Source: CAVVYA01 sp963752345 (GTDB taxonomy: Bacteria; Pseudomonadota; Alphaproteobacteria; SMXQ01). From it: a stretch of 64,000 bases of DNA. Both the position numbers and the translations under genes were made by a program. The notes beneath the pieces were generated by a model that had not been told where the DNA came from, ran no database searches, and saw only the letters and a list, made by a program, of their open reading frames with translations. The stretch lies in contig CAVVYA010000014.1 in NCBI GenBank assembly GCA_963752345.1, forward strand, positions 1 through 64,000, in the 5' to 3' direction. Of the stretch, positions 44,340 to 53,275 are shown piece by piece. Within the stretch, counting starts at the first letter, position 1. Every line of letters begins with the position of its first letter.

Positions 44340-45218
44340 GCGGCGCGGCGCCCGATCCCGGCGCTTCGCCCGGAGCGCCCTCCAGCGCCGAAGTCAAACA
44401 GGCGCTGCAGCGGCTGGCCGGCCTGCCCGATGACGACTTCGATCTCGCCGACGCCGCCTTGATGCTGGCCGCGCTCGAACGGCCGCGCGTGGGCGCTCGA
44501 GCGCTATCGCCACCATCTGCACGATCTTTCCGAGGCCGTGGCGCGCGACGCGATACGACGCCGGGGCGATCCCGCGAGCCTCGATGCCCATGCCGCGGCG
44601 CTGCTCGGCGTGATCGCGGGCGAGCATGGCTACCAGGGCGACGAGCTGACCTACGACGATCTGCAGAACGCCAACCTGATGCGGGTCATCGACCGGCGCA
44701 AAGGCCTGCCGGTGGCGCTCGGCATTCTCTATATCCATGCCGCGCGAGCCCAAGGCTGGACCGCCTATGGCTTGAATTTTCCGGCCCATTTCCTGATCGC
44801 GGTCGAGGCGGACGGCGCGCGCGCCATTATCGACCCATTCGCGGCCCGACGGCTCGATGGCGCCAACCAGTTACGGGCCTTCCTCAAGGCTGTGGCCGGG
44901 GACGCCGCCGAGCTCAGCCCGCAGCATTGCGCGCCGCTCGGCAACCGCGCCGTGCTGCTGCGGCTGCAGAACAACATCAAGGCGCGGCTCGCCGCCCAGG
45001 GGCGCAGCGACCGGGCGGCCGCCGTGCTCGACCGCATGCTGTTGTTCGCGCCGGGCGAAGCGGAACTGTGGCGTGAGGCTGGCGCGCTGCACGCCCATGC
45101 CGGCAACCTGCGCGCGGCGATGGCCGCGCTCGAGCATTATCTCACCATCGCCCATGAACCGGCGGCGCGCCACAGCGCCGCCCAGTTGCTCCAACAACTG
45201 CGCCAGCGGCTCAACTGA
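44336..45218 (+). CDS. SirB1-family transglutaminase-like protein with TPR tail, one +1 shift
   Basis: 293 residues after correction of an extra G near 44492. The N-terminal transglutaminase-like domain (SirB1) has GYQGDELTYDDLQNANLMRV, RRKGLPVALGILYIHAARA and GLNFPAHFLIAVE; the C-terminal part has TPR-like helices (NNIKARLAAQGRSDRAAAVLDRM). The catalytic Cys of true transglutaminases is not apparent in this family. Role unknown. Confidence 0.8.
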
Positions 45219-45344
45219 CCGGCCGGTATTCCCCGGCTATCGCCCGGTAAATCGGCGCTCGACTCTGGCCCGTTCGCGCGTCCCGGGTCATAATCCGCCG
45301 TTCCGCGTCGTTTCCCCTTCCCCGCGTTGTTGTGAGGCTCACGG

Positions 45345-46313
45345 ATGAGCTTGGCTGTCGCCTTTCAGATGGACCCCATGGCCGGCATCAATATCGATGC
45401 CGATTCGACCTTCGTTCTGGCGTTGGAGGCGCAGCGCCGCAATCACGCGTTGTTTCATTACCTGCCGCAGGAAATGGCGCTGATCGACGGCCGCGTCATG
45501 GCGCAGACACGCGAGCTCAAGGTGCGCCGCAAGCTCGGCGATCATTTTACCCTGGGCGAGCCGCAGTTGATCGATCTGGCGACCATGGACGTTGTGATGA
45601 TGCGCCAGGATCCGCCGTTCGACATGGCCTACATCACCGCGACCCATCTGCTCGAGCATATCCACCCGGGAACGCTGGTGGTGAACGATCCGGTGAGCGT
45701 GCGCAACGCGCCGGAGAAACTGTTCGTCACCCATTTCGACGGCGTCATGCCGCCGACCTTGATCACGGCGGACCGCCAGCAGATCCTCGCCTTCCGCAAG
45801 AAGCACAAGGACATCATTCTCAAGCCGCTCTACGGCAACGGCGGCGCCGGCGTGTTCCACGTGCTGCCCGACGACGAGAACATGAACGCCCTGCTCGAAG
45901 TCTTCACCCAGCTCTACCGCGAGCCGATCGTGGTGCAGAAATACCTGCCGGACGTGCGGAGCGGCGACAAGCGCATCATCCTGATCGACGGCGAGGCCAA
46001 GGGCGCGGTCGCGCGGATTCCCGCATCGGGCGAGGCGCGCGCCAACCTGCATGTCGGCGGCCGCGCCCAGAAGGCCAAGCTCACCGAGCGTGACAAGGAA
46101 ATCTGCGCCGCCATCGGTCCGACGCTGAAGGAGCGTGGTTTGATCTTCGTCGGCATCGATGTGATCGGCAACTATCTCACCGAAATCAACGTCACCTCGC
46201 CCACCGGCATCCAGGAGATCAACCGGCTCGACGGCACGCTGCTGGAGCGCGACGTGTGGGACGCCATCGAGCGCCGCATGGTCGGACGTCGCGAGCGCAG
46301 GCGGCCGGTCTGA
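45345..46313 (+). CDS. gshB: Glutathione synthetase
   Basis: Adds glycine to gamma-glutamylcysteine. The 322-residue ATP-grasp enzyme has [43 protein letters not shown] (ATP loop), [21 protein letters not shown] and [16 protein letters not shown]. Length is normal. In alphaproteobacteria comM often follows nearby; here it is found 7 kb away and broken. Confidence 0.96.
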   Translation: MSLAVAFQMDPMAGINIDADSTFVLALEAQRRNHALFHYLPQEMALIDGRVMAQTRELKVRRKLGDHFTLGEPQLIDLATMDVVMMRQDPPFDMAYITATHLLEHIHPGTLVVNDPVSVRNAPEKLFVTHFDGVMPPTLITADRQQILAFRKKHKDIILKPLYGNGGAGVFHVLPDDENMNALLEVFTQLYREPIVVQKYLPDVRSGDKRIILIDGEAKGAVARIPASGEARANLHVGGRAQKAKLTERDKEICAAIGPTLKERGLIFVGIDVIGNYLTEINVTSPTGIQEINRLDGTLLERDVWDAIERRMVGRRERRRPV

Positions 46314-46421
46314 GAATATCGGTCGAGACGATGATGACGCGTACCACCGGCCGCTTGCCGAGGTCGACCGGTTCTGTGGCGAATCGAATCGCCGGAGACC
46401 CTCGCCAGCGCCATCCCCGCC

Positions 46422-47423
46422 ATGGCCGGCTTGGCTGACATGCCGCGCTGGCTCGGCACCTTTGTCTGGCTCGGAATTGTCGCGCTTGCGGGCGTTACCG
46501 CGGCTGGTTTCCACGGCGAGTTGTCGTGGATCCTCGATCTCGCCGCGCACTTCCGCCCGCATTTGGTGGCGCTCAGTTTTATCTGGCTGTTTCTCGCCAT
46601 TTTCCAGCGCCGGGCCTTTGCCGCGATCGCCTGTGCCGCGCTTCTCACGCTCAACGCGGCGCCGATCATCCCCTATGTCACCGCGCAGGCACGGCCGGCC
46701 GACGAGGGCGGCAGCGCGTTGCGGGTGATGACCTACAACATGCAGGGACGCACCACGCAACGGGCCGCCTTCCTCGAGTTCGTCCACGCCGAGCAGCCCG
46801 ACGTCATCCTGCTCACCGAAGTGCCGAACTACTACGACTGGCTGACCGACAGCCTGGGCGCCGATTACCCCCATCGCATCGACGGCAACAGCGGGCGGCC
46901 GCACGACTTGATGGTGTTCAGCCGCTGGCCGGTGGCCGGCTTCCAGATCGACCGCAGCGTGGACCGCGCCCTGCCGGTGCTGGCCGCCGACCTGTGCGAG
47001 GAAGCCCGCCAGGATCCAAGCCAGTGCGTCCGGCTGGTCGGACTTCATGCCATCGCACCGTTCGGCCCGGCCTCGGACAAGCAGAATGCGCAACTCGCGC
47101 TCGCCGCGCGCTTGCTCGCGAACGCGCCGCCGGGCCGCGCCATCCTGGCGGGCGACCTCAACGTGACACCCTGGGCGCCGGCATTTCGGCGGTTGAGCGA
47201 GGCGGCGGGACTGCGGGATGCGGCGCTCGGGCGCGGCGTGACGGCGACCTGGATGTCGCGCCAGCCGATGGTCGGACTCGCCATCGACCATGTACTCGCC
47301 AGCCCGCAGATCGGCGTGCGGGATTACGTTGTGGGTCCCGATCTCGGCTCCGACCATCTGCCGGTCGTCACCGGCCTCGTCCTGCCGAGACCGGCGCCCG
47401 CCATGGTCGGCCAGCCGAAATAG
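46422..47423 (+). CDS. Membrane-anchored endonuclease/exonuclease/phosphatase (EEP) family protein
   Basis: 333 residues: three membrane helices in the first about 90 residues, then an EEP domain with MTYNMQG, PDVILLTEV (metal Glu), LAGDLNVTPW and SDHLPVVTGL (catalytic His). The order matches the family of Mg-dependent phosphodiesterases that act on lipids or nucleic acids. The substrate is not evident. ATG 46440 is an alternative start. Confidence 0.8.
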   Translation: MAGLADMPRWLGTFVWLGIVALAGVTAAGFHGELSWILDLAAHFRPHLVALSFIWLFLAIFQRRAFAAIACAALLTLNAAPIIPYVTAQARPADEGGSALRVMTYNMQGRTTQRAAFLEFVHAEQPDVILLTEVPNYYDWLTDSLGADYPHRIDGNSGRPHDLMVFSRWPVAGFQIDRSVDRALPVLAADLCEEARQDPSQCVRLVGLHAIAPFGPASDKQNAQLALAARLLANAPPGRAILAGDLNVTPWAPAFRRLSEAAGLRDAALGRGVTATWMSRQPMVGLAIDHVLASPQIGVRDYVVGPDLGSDHLPVVTGLVLPRPAPAMVGQPK

Positions 47424-47473
47424 AGCTCGAGTATGGGCGGGGCGCCGAGGGGTGCCGCGCCCGACGCAAAATA

Positions 47474-47499
47474 AAAGCGGCGCCCGAAGGCGCCGCTTT
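47474..47499. terminator. Bidirectional terminator between convergent genes
   Basis: AAAGCGGCGCC-CGAA-GGCGCCGCTTT, a perfect 11-bp stem with A-rich and T-rich flanks, placed between the EEP gene and the PEP-CTERM gene. Confidence 0.85.
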
Positions 47500-47534
47500 C
47501 AACTCAGGAAATTGCGACCGCTGAGTTCTGAGGC

Positions 47535-48332
47535 TTAGGCTTTCGTCGAGCGGCGGCGGAGCATGCCGAGGCCGAGGAGGCCCAGACCGAGAACCGCGAG
47601 AGTGCCGGGCTCCGGGATCGTGTTGACGGATTCGACCAGGATGACCAGGTCATTGTAGTCGTTGTCCGTGCCGCCCGGGCCAACCGGCAAGCTGGCCAGG
47701 ATGTCTTCCCAGGCCAGGATATATTCGTCGACGCCCCAGATGCCAGGCGCGAAGTCGGCGATCTGGATGGTGTCCTGAACAAGGCCGGTGCCACGGAACG
47801 TCACCATCTGGTCGGTGCCGCCCGGGTTCAAGGCCTCGTCAGAGTAGAAAAAGCTCCCATTCGGCAGCCTGATGTAATAACCGAAGGCGTTACCGGCGAA
47901 ATTTCCGACGATGGAGTTTTCCACCGCCACGTTGCCATTGGCCAAGATTGTCAAAGTCACCGAGGCCGCGCCATTGCCAAAACCCGGGGTCGCTGCGCCG
48001 TCCCAGAGTTGCACCTTGTTGGCGGCATTGGCCTTGTCGAACACGCCGAAGGCCGTCTGGCTCTGGTTCGCCGAAATTTCGAAGATCATCGTGGCATTGC
48101 TGCCGCCCGAGCCTCCAATGGCCCAATACTGATCGCCGTGCATCTGCCCGGCGTCGACTTCCGCGGGGGTGTCGTAGCTATTCGCGCCGAGGCTGTCGAA
48201 TAATTGATAGAGATGCACGTTCCCCGGATCGAAGCTGCCGGCGTGCTGGATGACCCCGGCAAATGCCGTCGAAGCGGCGAATGTGGTGCCAACGGCCAGT
48301 GCGGCGGCGGCGGTTAAAGTCTTAAAACCCAT
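47535..48332 (-). CDS. PEP-CTERM sorted secreted protein (DUF4114-like end)
   Basis: 265 residues with a signal peptide (1-25, ending AFAG), a beta-rich domain with DEYILAWED and DNDYNDLVILVESV, which resembles the calcium-like DUF4114 region, and a C-terminal sorting signal: IPEPGTLAVLGLGLLGLGMLRRR. Exosortase removes such signals during export to the surface, usually with exopolysaccharide. AGGAGG stands six bases before ATG 48332. A sigma-54 promoter and an upstream box shared with the second PEP-CTERM gene precede it. Confidence 0.88.
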   Translation of the reverse strand: MGFKTLTAAAALAVGTTFAASTAFAGVIQHAGSFDPGNVHLYQLFDSLGANSYDTPAEVDAGQMHGDQYWAIGGSGGSNATMIFEISANQSQTAFGVFDKANAANKVQLWDGAATPGFGNGAASVTLTILANGNVAVENSIVGNFAGNAFGYYIRLPNGSFFYSDEALNPGGTDQMVTFRGTGLVQDTIQIADFAPGIWGVDEYILAWEDILASLPVGPGGTDNDYNDLVILVESVNTIPEPGTLAVLGLGLLGLGMLRRRSTKA

Positions 48333-48366
48333 GATCAACCTCCTGAGTGTTCGCTGGCAGAACTCA

Positions 48367-48382
48367 TGCATGGGTTGTGCCA
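48367..48382 (-). promoter_or_regulatory. Sigma-54 promoter of PEP-CTERM gene 1
   Basis: The minus strand reads TGGCACAACCCATGCA, matching TGGCAC-N5-TTGCA with GG and GC exactly 12 bp apart. It is 35 bp before the start codon. Confidence 0.75.
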
Positions 48383-48437
48383 CAAGCAGGAATTGAGGAA
48401 TGTCAGGAGCTTAGCCCACCGCCATCCGCCCCTGAAC

Positions 48438-48454
48438 TGTAAAGCGGGGCGACA
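48438..48454 (-). promoter_or_regulatory. Conserved upstream box of PEP-CTERM gene 1
   Basis: TGTAAAGCGGGGCGACA (plus strand) is 16/17 identical to the box at 52600 before the second PEP-CTERM gene. It lies 56 bp upstream of the sigma-54 promoter, where an enhancer-binding activator such as PrsR would sit. Confidence 0.7.
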
Positions 48455-48610
48455 CATTTCGGGGCCGGTGACGGTGTTCATTACACCCCCGAAATTGATA
48501 ACTATTTTGGTGTACGTACATCGGCGAATTCGGCGCCATGAGGGCTTGCCGCTGGTCTCATCGCACCGCTAAAGTTTGCGATCACGCGGCATCGGTTCGG
48601 GGGGACAACG

Positions 48611-49072
48611 ATGAACGGTTGCGTCGTTCGACAGGGCTTGACAGCAGCAGGCTGCGCCCTGTTTCTCGCCGCCTGCGCCAGCGCCGCGACCGTCCGGCAA
48701 CAGCCGGTCGACGCAGGGATCGGGCGCAGCTTCCAGGCGCCCTATGAGCAGACCAAGGAAGCGGTGCTGACCAGCCTGACCCAGCTCAAGCTGACCCCCG
48801 TGGAACGCGAGGAGCGTCCCGCTGGCCACGCCATCCTGATCGGCCGTCCGCCGCACGGCTTCAGTTGGGGCGAGGTCGGCCGGATCTTCATCGAGAGATC
48901 CAGCGCGAAACCCACGACCGTGAGGGTGGTTTACGAGAAACGCATCGCCATGCAGTTCGCCAGTTCGAATTTCCCGCGCCAGCTCTTCGCGCGGATGGAC
49001 CAAGTGCTGGCTTCGCAGGGGGTTACGGAAAAATCGACCGACGTCACGCCGGCCGTGACACCCGGTCCGTAA
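48611..49072 (+). CDS. Lipoprotein of unknown function
   Basis: 153 residues with a signal peptide and lipobox LAAC (Cys near 22). The mature part has FQAPYEQTKEAVLTSLTQL and a basic beta segment TVRVVYEKR. Resembles small outer-membrane lipoproteins with a mixed alpha/beta fold. No family recognised with confidence. Divergent from the PEP-CTERM gene. Confidence 0.65.
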   Translation: MNGCVVRQGLTAAGCALFLAACASAATVRQQPVDAGIGRSFQAPYEQTKEAVLTSLTQLKLTPVEREERPAGHAILIGRPPHGFSWGEVGRIFIERSSAKPTTVRVVYEKRIAMQFASSNFPRQLFARMDQVLASQGVTEKSTDVTPAVTPGP

Positions 49073-49120
49073 GCGGGCCGGGCCGCCGGAAATGGCCTGT
49101 TGCGACGTGGACACCCCGTG

Positions 49121-49843
49121 ATGCCGCAGCCGCCGACCGGCCAGTTCTTCGATCGCAGCGGACGTGTGCAGCGCCCGCCGAAAGCCGCGCTGGTCGCCGA
49201 ACTCAACGCCTTGTTGTTCGACCTCCCCGCATCGCCCGATCCCGCTCATCTGCCGCACGGGGATGGCCAGGTGGTGATGGTGGTTCCGGCATTCCTCACC
49301 GGCGATTGGGCGACGGCGCCGTTCCGCCGCTTCCTGCAGGCCTGCGGCTTCCGCGCGCCGGGCTGGGAGCTCGGCATCAATTGGGGTCCCACCCCACGCA
49401 TTCTCAGCGGGTTGCGCGGGCGGCTCGATGCGCTCCGCGACCTGCAGGGCGGCCCGATCAGCCTCATCGGCATCAGCCTCGGCGGATTGCTCGCCCGCGA
49501 TCTCGCCCACAGCCACCCAGGCGATGTCCGCCAGCTCGTCACCCTGGCGAGTCCCTATCGGCTACCCACGGCGGCCACCATCGAACCGCTGTTCCATCTC
49601 CTCGGGCGGTTTTATAGCCGCGATCTCGATCTGGCGCGCTTGGCGCGGCCTTTGACGATGCCTGAGCTCAACATTTTCACGCGCGACGATGGCGTTGTGG
49701 CATGGCAGACCTGCCGCCCCGATCGCGCTCCAGGCGAGGCCTCCGGAGGCCACGAAGTGCACGGCGCCCACCTGACCATCTGCCGCAATCCGCAGGCCAT
49801 GACGGCCGTGGTACGGCAGTTGGCGGTGTCGCAGGATCGATAA
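49121..49843 (+). CDS. Alpha/beta hydrolase-fold protein
   Basis: 240 residues from ATG 49121. The nucleophile elbow is IGISLGGLLA (Ser near residue 120), strands lead with VVMVVPAFLTGDW, and a late His in EVHGAHLTI is the probable catalytic base; an Asp in TRDDGVV is the probable acid. Small lipase/esterase-like enzyme, substrate unknown. Confidence 0.75.
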   Translation: MPQPPTGQFFDRSGRVQRPPKAALVAELNALLFDLPASPDPAHLPHGDGQVVMVVPAFLTGDWATAPFRRFLQACGFRAPGWELGINWGPTPRILSGLRGRLDALRDLQGGPISLIGISLGGLLARDLAHSHPGDVRQLVTLASPYRLPTAATIEPLFHLLGRFYSRDLDLARLARPLTMPELNIFTRDDGVVAWQTCRPDRAPGEASGGHEVHGAHLTICRNPQAMTAVVRQLAVSQDR

Positions 49844-49944
49844 TCGAAGGCCGTGACCATCGACTTTGTTCGCGCTCGTCCGATGGCCAGGCTTGGGTAA
49901 TCTTAACGAGGTGTTAAGGGCGGCGCGGTTAGACCTGACACCCC

Positions 49945-51371
49945 ATGAGCATCGACGTCCGCACGCTGTTTATCGTGCATTCCCTGGTTTCCTTGACGCT
50001 CGCGGTGCTTATGGTCGTTTTCTGGCGCGGGCACCGGAGCACGCCTGGCCTCGCCCATTGGACAGTCGGCACCGCTTTGGTGGGTTTGGGCGTCCTCGGC
50101 GGGGCGCTGCGCGGCGTCCTTCCCGATTTTCTGTCGATCGTCGTGGCCAATGCTATCGGCGTCGTCAGCCTGGCCACGTTTTGGAACGGAATCCGCCTAT
50201 TCGATGGCCGGCCGGCGCGCTGGACGGGCGCCCTGGCCGCGACGGCCGCCTTGGCCGCGTTTGTCGCCCACCAGACCTACGTGGTCGACGATATTCTCAA
50301 TCGCATCGTGGTGATTTCCACCGTGCTCTCGATCGGCTGCCTGCTGTGCGCTTATGAACTCGTGCGTGGGCCGGCGCGCACGGGGCGGACGCCAGCCATG
50401 CTCGCGGCCGTGTTGTTCGGCACGGTGGCCGTAACGCTCGCGTTCCGCGCGGTATCGACCATCGTGGCGCCGGCCGAGCCCAATCTGTTCGCGCCTTCGC
50501 TCGCCCAGAGCGTCCATTTCCTGACCTCGCTCATCTGCAAAATCCTGATTGTCGTCGCGCTGCTGATGATGGCGCTGCAGCGCCTGCAGTGGCGGCTCGA
50601 GGCCCGCAATGCCGATCTCGACCTCGCGCGGATTCGGGCCGAGAAGGCGAATCGCGCCAAGTCCGAGTTTCTCGCCACCATGAGCCATGAACTCCGCACC
50701 CCGCTCAACGCGATCATCGGGTTCTCGGACGTGCAGCGCCGGGAGCTGTTCGGTCCGCTCGGAAATCCCCGTTATCGGGAATATGCCGACGACATTCATG
50801 CGTCCGGAACGCATCTCCTGGACCTCATCACGTCGATCCTCGATATCTCCAGGGCGGAGGCTGGAAAGCTCGAGATATCTCCCCGTCGCCCTCGACCCTT
50901 GCTCGGTGCTGAACGCCACCATGCCGCTCATCCGGGGCGCCGCGGACGCGAAGCGGATCCGGCTTTCCGTTGAGGTCCCCGAAACGCAACCCATCTGCCG
51001 GGCCGACCCGCAGGCGCTCAAGCAGATTTTTCTCAACCTGCTGACGAACGCGGTGAAGTTCACGCCTGAAGGCGGCGCCGTGGCGGTGCAACTGCGCGGT
51101 CCCGCCAAGGGGATCGTCGAGTTCACCGTGCGCGACACGGGTGTCGGGATCGCACCCGCCGAACTGCCGCGCCTGATGAAGCCGTTCGAGCAGGCGGCGC
51201 GCGGCTATTCCCGGCAGAACGGCGGCAGCGGACTTGGCCTGCCACTCGTCGATTCGCTCGTGCGGCTTCACGGCGGCACGCCTCCATATCGCGAGCACCG
51301 TCGGCGTGGGGACCAGCGTGACCGTCCGACTGCCGTCTCTGCCCAGCACCCATCTCGCGGCGGCGTCATAG
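49945..51371 (+). CDS. Membrane sensor histidine kinase, two +1 shifts
   Basis: 474 residues after removing extra bases near 50884 and 51281. An N-terminal part with about seven membrane helices (1-215) is followed by a short coil, HisKA with phospho-acceptor in MSHELRTPLN (about residue 247) and HATPase with NLLTNAVKFTPEGG, DTGVGIAP and GSGLGLPLVDSL. No response regulator is adjacent. It lies between two PEP-CTERM genes, but it is not the known PrsK pattern, so its role in that regulon is open. Confidence 0.82.
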
Positions 51372-51647
51372 CGCACCTGGGCGGGTCGACGGCCGCGGCG
51401 CTGCTTCCGCCACGCCTTGCTCCCCACAGGCTAGGCGGTCCCAACCCGATTGGGCTGCCGCGCCACGACCTTGCGCATCGACACCGCGGTTTCACGTAGC
51501 GATGCGTTCGGCATCGTCGTACAGCGGCAGATGGCGGCGAGCTGTCGCTGTGGCCAAGTTCGACCCGGGCGAGGGTGTGGCGCTCCGACGTCGCCGATCA
51601 ATCGCCAAAACCTCCGGCCGTCGCGTCACCCTGCGCGACAAACGGAA
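51372..51647. other. Intergenic stretch after the histidine kinase
   Basis: About 275 bp without a supported gene. Short open frames exist on both strands but none has a ribosome site or recognisable sequence. Confidence 0.5.
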
Positions 51648-51675
51648 ACGGCCGCACCAGGACTGGTGCGGCCGT
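51648..51675 (-). terminator. Terminator hairpin of PEP-CTERM gene 2
   Basis: ACGGCCGCACCA-GGAC-TGGTGCGGCCGT, a perfect 12-bp stem 26 bp past the PEP-CTERM stop. The T-run on the minus strand is short (TTTCCGTTTG). Confidence 0.75.
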
Positions 51676-51701
51676 CTTCGACTAAGGAGTCCGTCGGCTG
51701 A

Positions 51702-52472
51702 TTAGGCGCGGCGACGCCGGCGCATCATGCCAAGGCCCAACAGACCCGCGCCAAACAGGGCGAGGGTTGCCGGTTCCGGGATCCGGCCCGGAACGACGAC
51801 TTCGCCGGCGCGACCGAAGCGCAGGCTGTCGATCGCGAAGCCGGCTGGCTCGGCGCCCGTCAGATCGAGAAACACGCCGGCGATCTGCGCGGTGCCATCG
51901 TCGGTCACGAGACCGAGGAACTCGATTCCCAGGCCCGTGTTGGTCACGGTGCCGAGCAGGGATCCATCGCGCGCGAACGCGGTGATGCCGGTGCTGCCAA
52001 CCGCATCGAAGAAGCCGGCATCGAAACCGACGCCGGCCAGATCGACATCGAACAGGACGGCAACCGGGCCGTTAAACAGCGGAGTTCCAGACAGCACGGG
52101 AGAGTTCGGAGCGGCGCCGTCCGTGGTAATGAAGGTATCGGGCGACGCAGCGTCCAGCGACAACGGCCCAGTCGGGCTACCGACGACGCAAGCAGACGCC
52201 GACGCGCCCGGGCAGTCGACGCCCGGAGTCAAGCTCAGCGATTGGCCAGTGAACCAGCCATCAAAGGTTACGGTCGGAGAGCCGACACCGCCGCCGTAGG
52301 CGGCCGGTGCATAGGTCGGGTTAGGCGTTCCCACCGCGAATTCACTGAACGTGATCAACCCGGCACCGGCGACGAATGCGCCTTCGGTGACGCGGATGAT
52401 GGCCGCATCCGCGGTAAATGCCGACACGAGCAGTCCGAAACCGCAAACCCCTGAAAGCAGTACTTTCCTCAT
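51702..52472 (-). CDS. PEP-CTERM sorted secreted protein
   Basis: 256 residues with a signal peptide (about 1-24, ending ADA), a jelly-roll-like beta domain (FSEFAVG, VLFDVDLAGVGFDAGF, GVFLDLTG) and a C-terminal PEP-CTERM tail: IPEPATLALFGAGLLGLGMMRRRRR. The body differs from gene 1, so the two are not simple duplicates; only sorting signal and promoter design are shared. Confidence 0.88.
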   Translation of the reverse strand: MRKVLLSGVCGFGLLVSAFTADAAIIRVTEGAFVAGAGLITFSEFAVGTPNPTYAPAAYGGGVGSPTVTFDGWFTGQSLSLTPGVDCPGASASACVVGSPTGPLSLDAASPDTFITTDGAAPNSPVLSGTPLFNGPVAVLFDVDLAGVGFDAGFFDAVGSTGITAFARDGSLLGTVTNTGLGIEFLGLVTDDGTAQIAGVFLDLTGAEPAGFAIDSLRFGRAGEVVVPGRIPEPATLALFGAGLLGLGMMRRRRRA

Positions 52473-52518
52473 GATTCCCCCTCTGTGTGCGACCAGCACT
52501 AATTGATGGCTGGATTAA

Positions 52519-52534
52519 TGCACGATTGATGCCG
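52519..52534 (-). promoter_or_regulatory. Sigma-54 promoter of PEP-CTERM gene 2
   Basis: The minus strand reads CGGCATCAATCGTGCA, with GG and GC 12 bp apart as required for sigma-54. It is 47 bp before the start codon. Confidence 0.7.
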
Positions 52535-52599
52535 CTCTTTTAGAATCCCTGTATTTCAATATGTTACGTTCGCACCGTCAGCGGGCTGGCCGGGCAAAG

Positions 52600-52616
52600 T
52601 GTAAATCGGGGCGACA
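52600..52616 (-). promoter_or_regulatory. Conserved upstream box of PEP-CTERM gene 2
   Basis: TGTAAATCGGGGCGACA (plus strand) differs from the box at 48438 at one base. It lies 66 bp upstream of the sigma-54 promoter, 10 bp (one turn) farther than in gene 1. Confidence 0.7.
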
Positions 52617-53122
52617 GGGCGGCGCGATCATCGATCAGCGAAATAGGCCCCCTTAGTTTAAATTTATGCGCTAATTCAAATTATTGCGGTAGAATTTTTA
52701 GTTGATCTAAAGAGTTGCCAAAACTTTTCAGTTTGGTGACAAGCCGATGTCAATGTCGGAGGGCCGGCCCGTTCGGAAGTTGGGCCATCGATACAGCAGT
52801 CCAAAAACTGGCAGTTCGACGCTCATTTACGAACCCTTGTAATCTGCATCCTTGTGGAGCGTCACTTTTACTCCCTCGCTTTCTCCCGGATATATTGCCC
52901 TACGTCGTTGCGGGCGGTTGCTCGGAAGGAACTGCATTTTTGTCTCTCTACTCTATGGTCTTCGGTATTTCATTGCGGCTACCCACGCGTCGGCGCCAAC
53001 GATGTCGCCACTGCTTACCGATCGACTCCGTCGTCATGGGCAATTTCATGGGCAATTTCATGGCTTCGATGGACTTTATTTGACGGCAGCCACGGCAGCT
53101 GTCATCGCAAGGGGCGGAAACA
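52617..53122. other. AT-richer intergenic region before comM, with a 12-bp tandem repeat
   Basis: No supported gene. 52640-52740 is clearly AT-richer than the backbone. At 53036-53063 ATGGGCAATTTC is repeated in tandem. The last bases before 53123 carry AGGGGCGG, the ribosome site of comM. Confidence 0.6.
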
Positions 53123-53275
53123 TTGACCTCGCGCATCAACACCGTGGCGTTTCAGGGTATCGATGTGCTCGGCATCGACGTGCAAGTGCAGATGTCGGCG
53201 GGATTGCCGGCCTTCACAGTGGTGGGTTCACAAATGCAGCGCTCTATGCGTTCTCTAACTGACCCTCCTGTCTAA
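53123..53275 (+). pseudogene. comM: 5' fragment of comM/yifB (Mg chelatase-like AAA ATPase), cut by element insertion
   Basis: From TTG 53123 the frame reads LTSRINTVAFQGIDVLGIDV and then VQMSAGLPAFTVVG, the start of YifB/ComM. After Gly (53227) the homology stops: SQMQRSMRSLTDPPV and a stop at 53275 replace the expected LPDKAV. The rest of the protein (about 470 residues) is not in this window. The C-terminal end of the recombinase gene overlaps the fragment on the other strand. ComM is a helicase that helps branch migration in natural transformation and is a known landing site for integrative elements in gammaproteobacteria. Confidence 0.88.
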
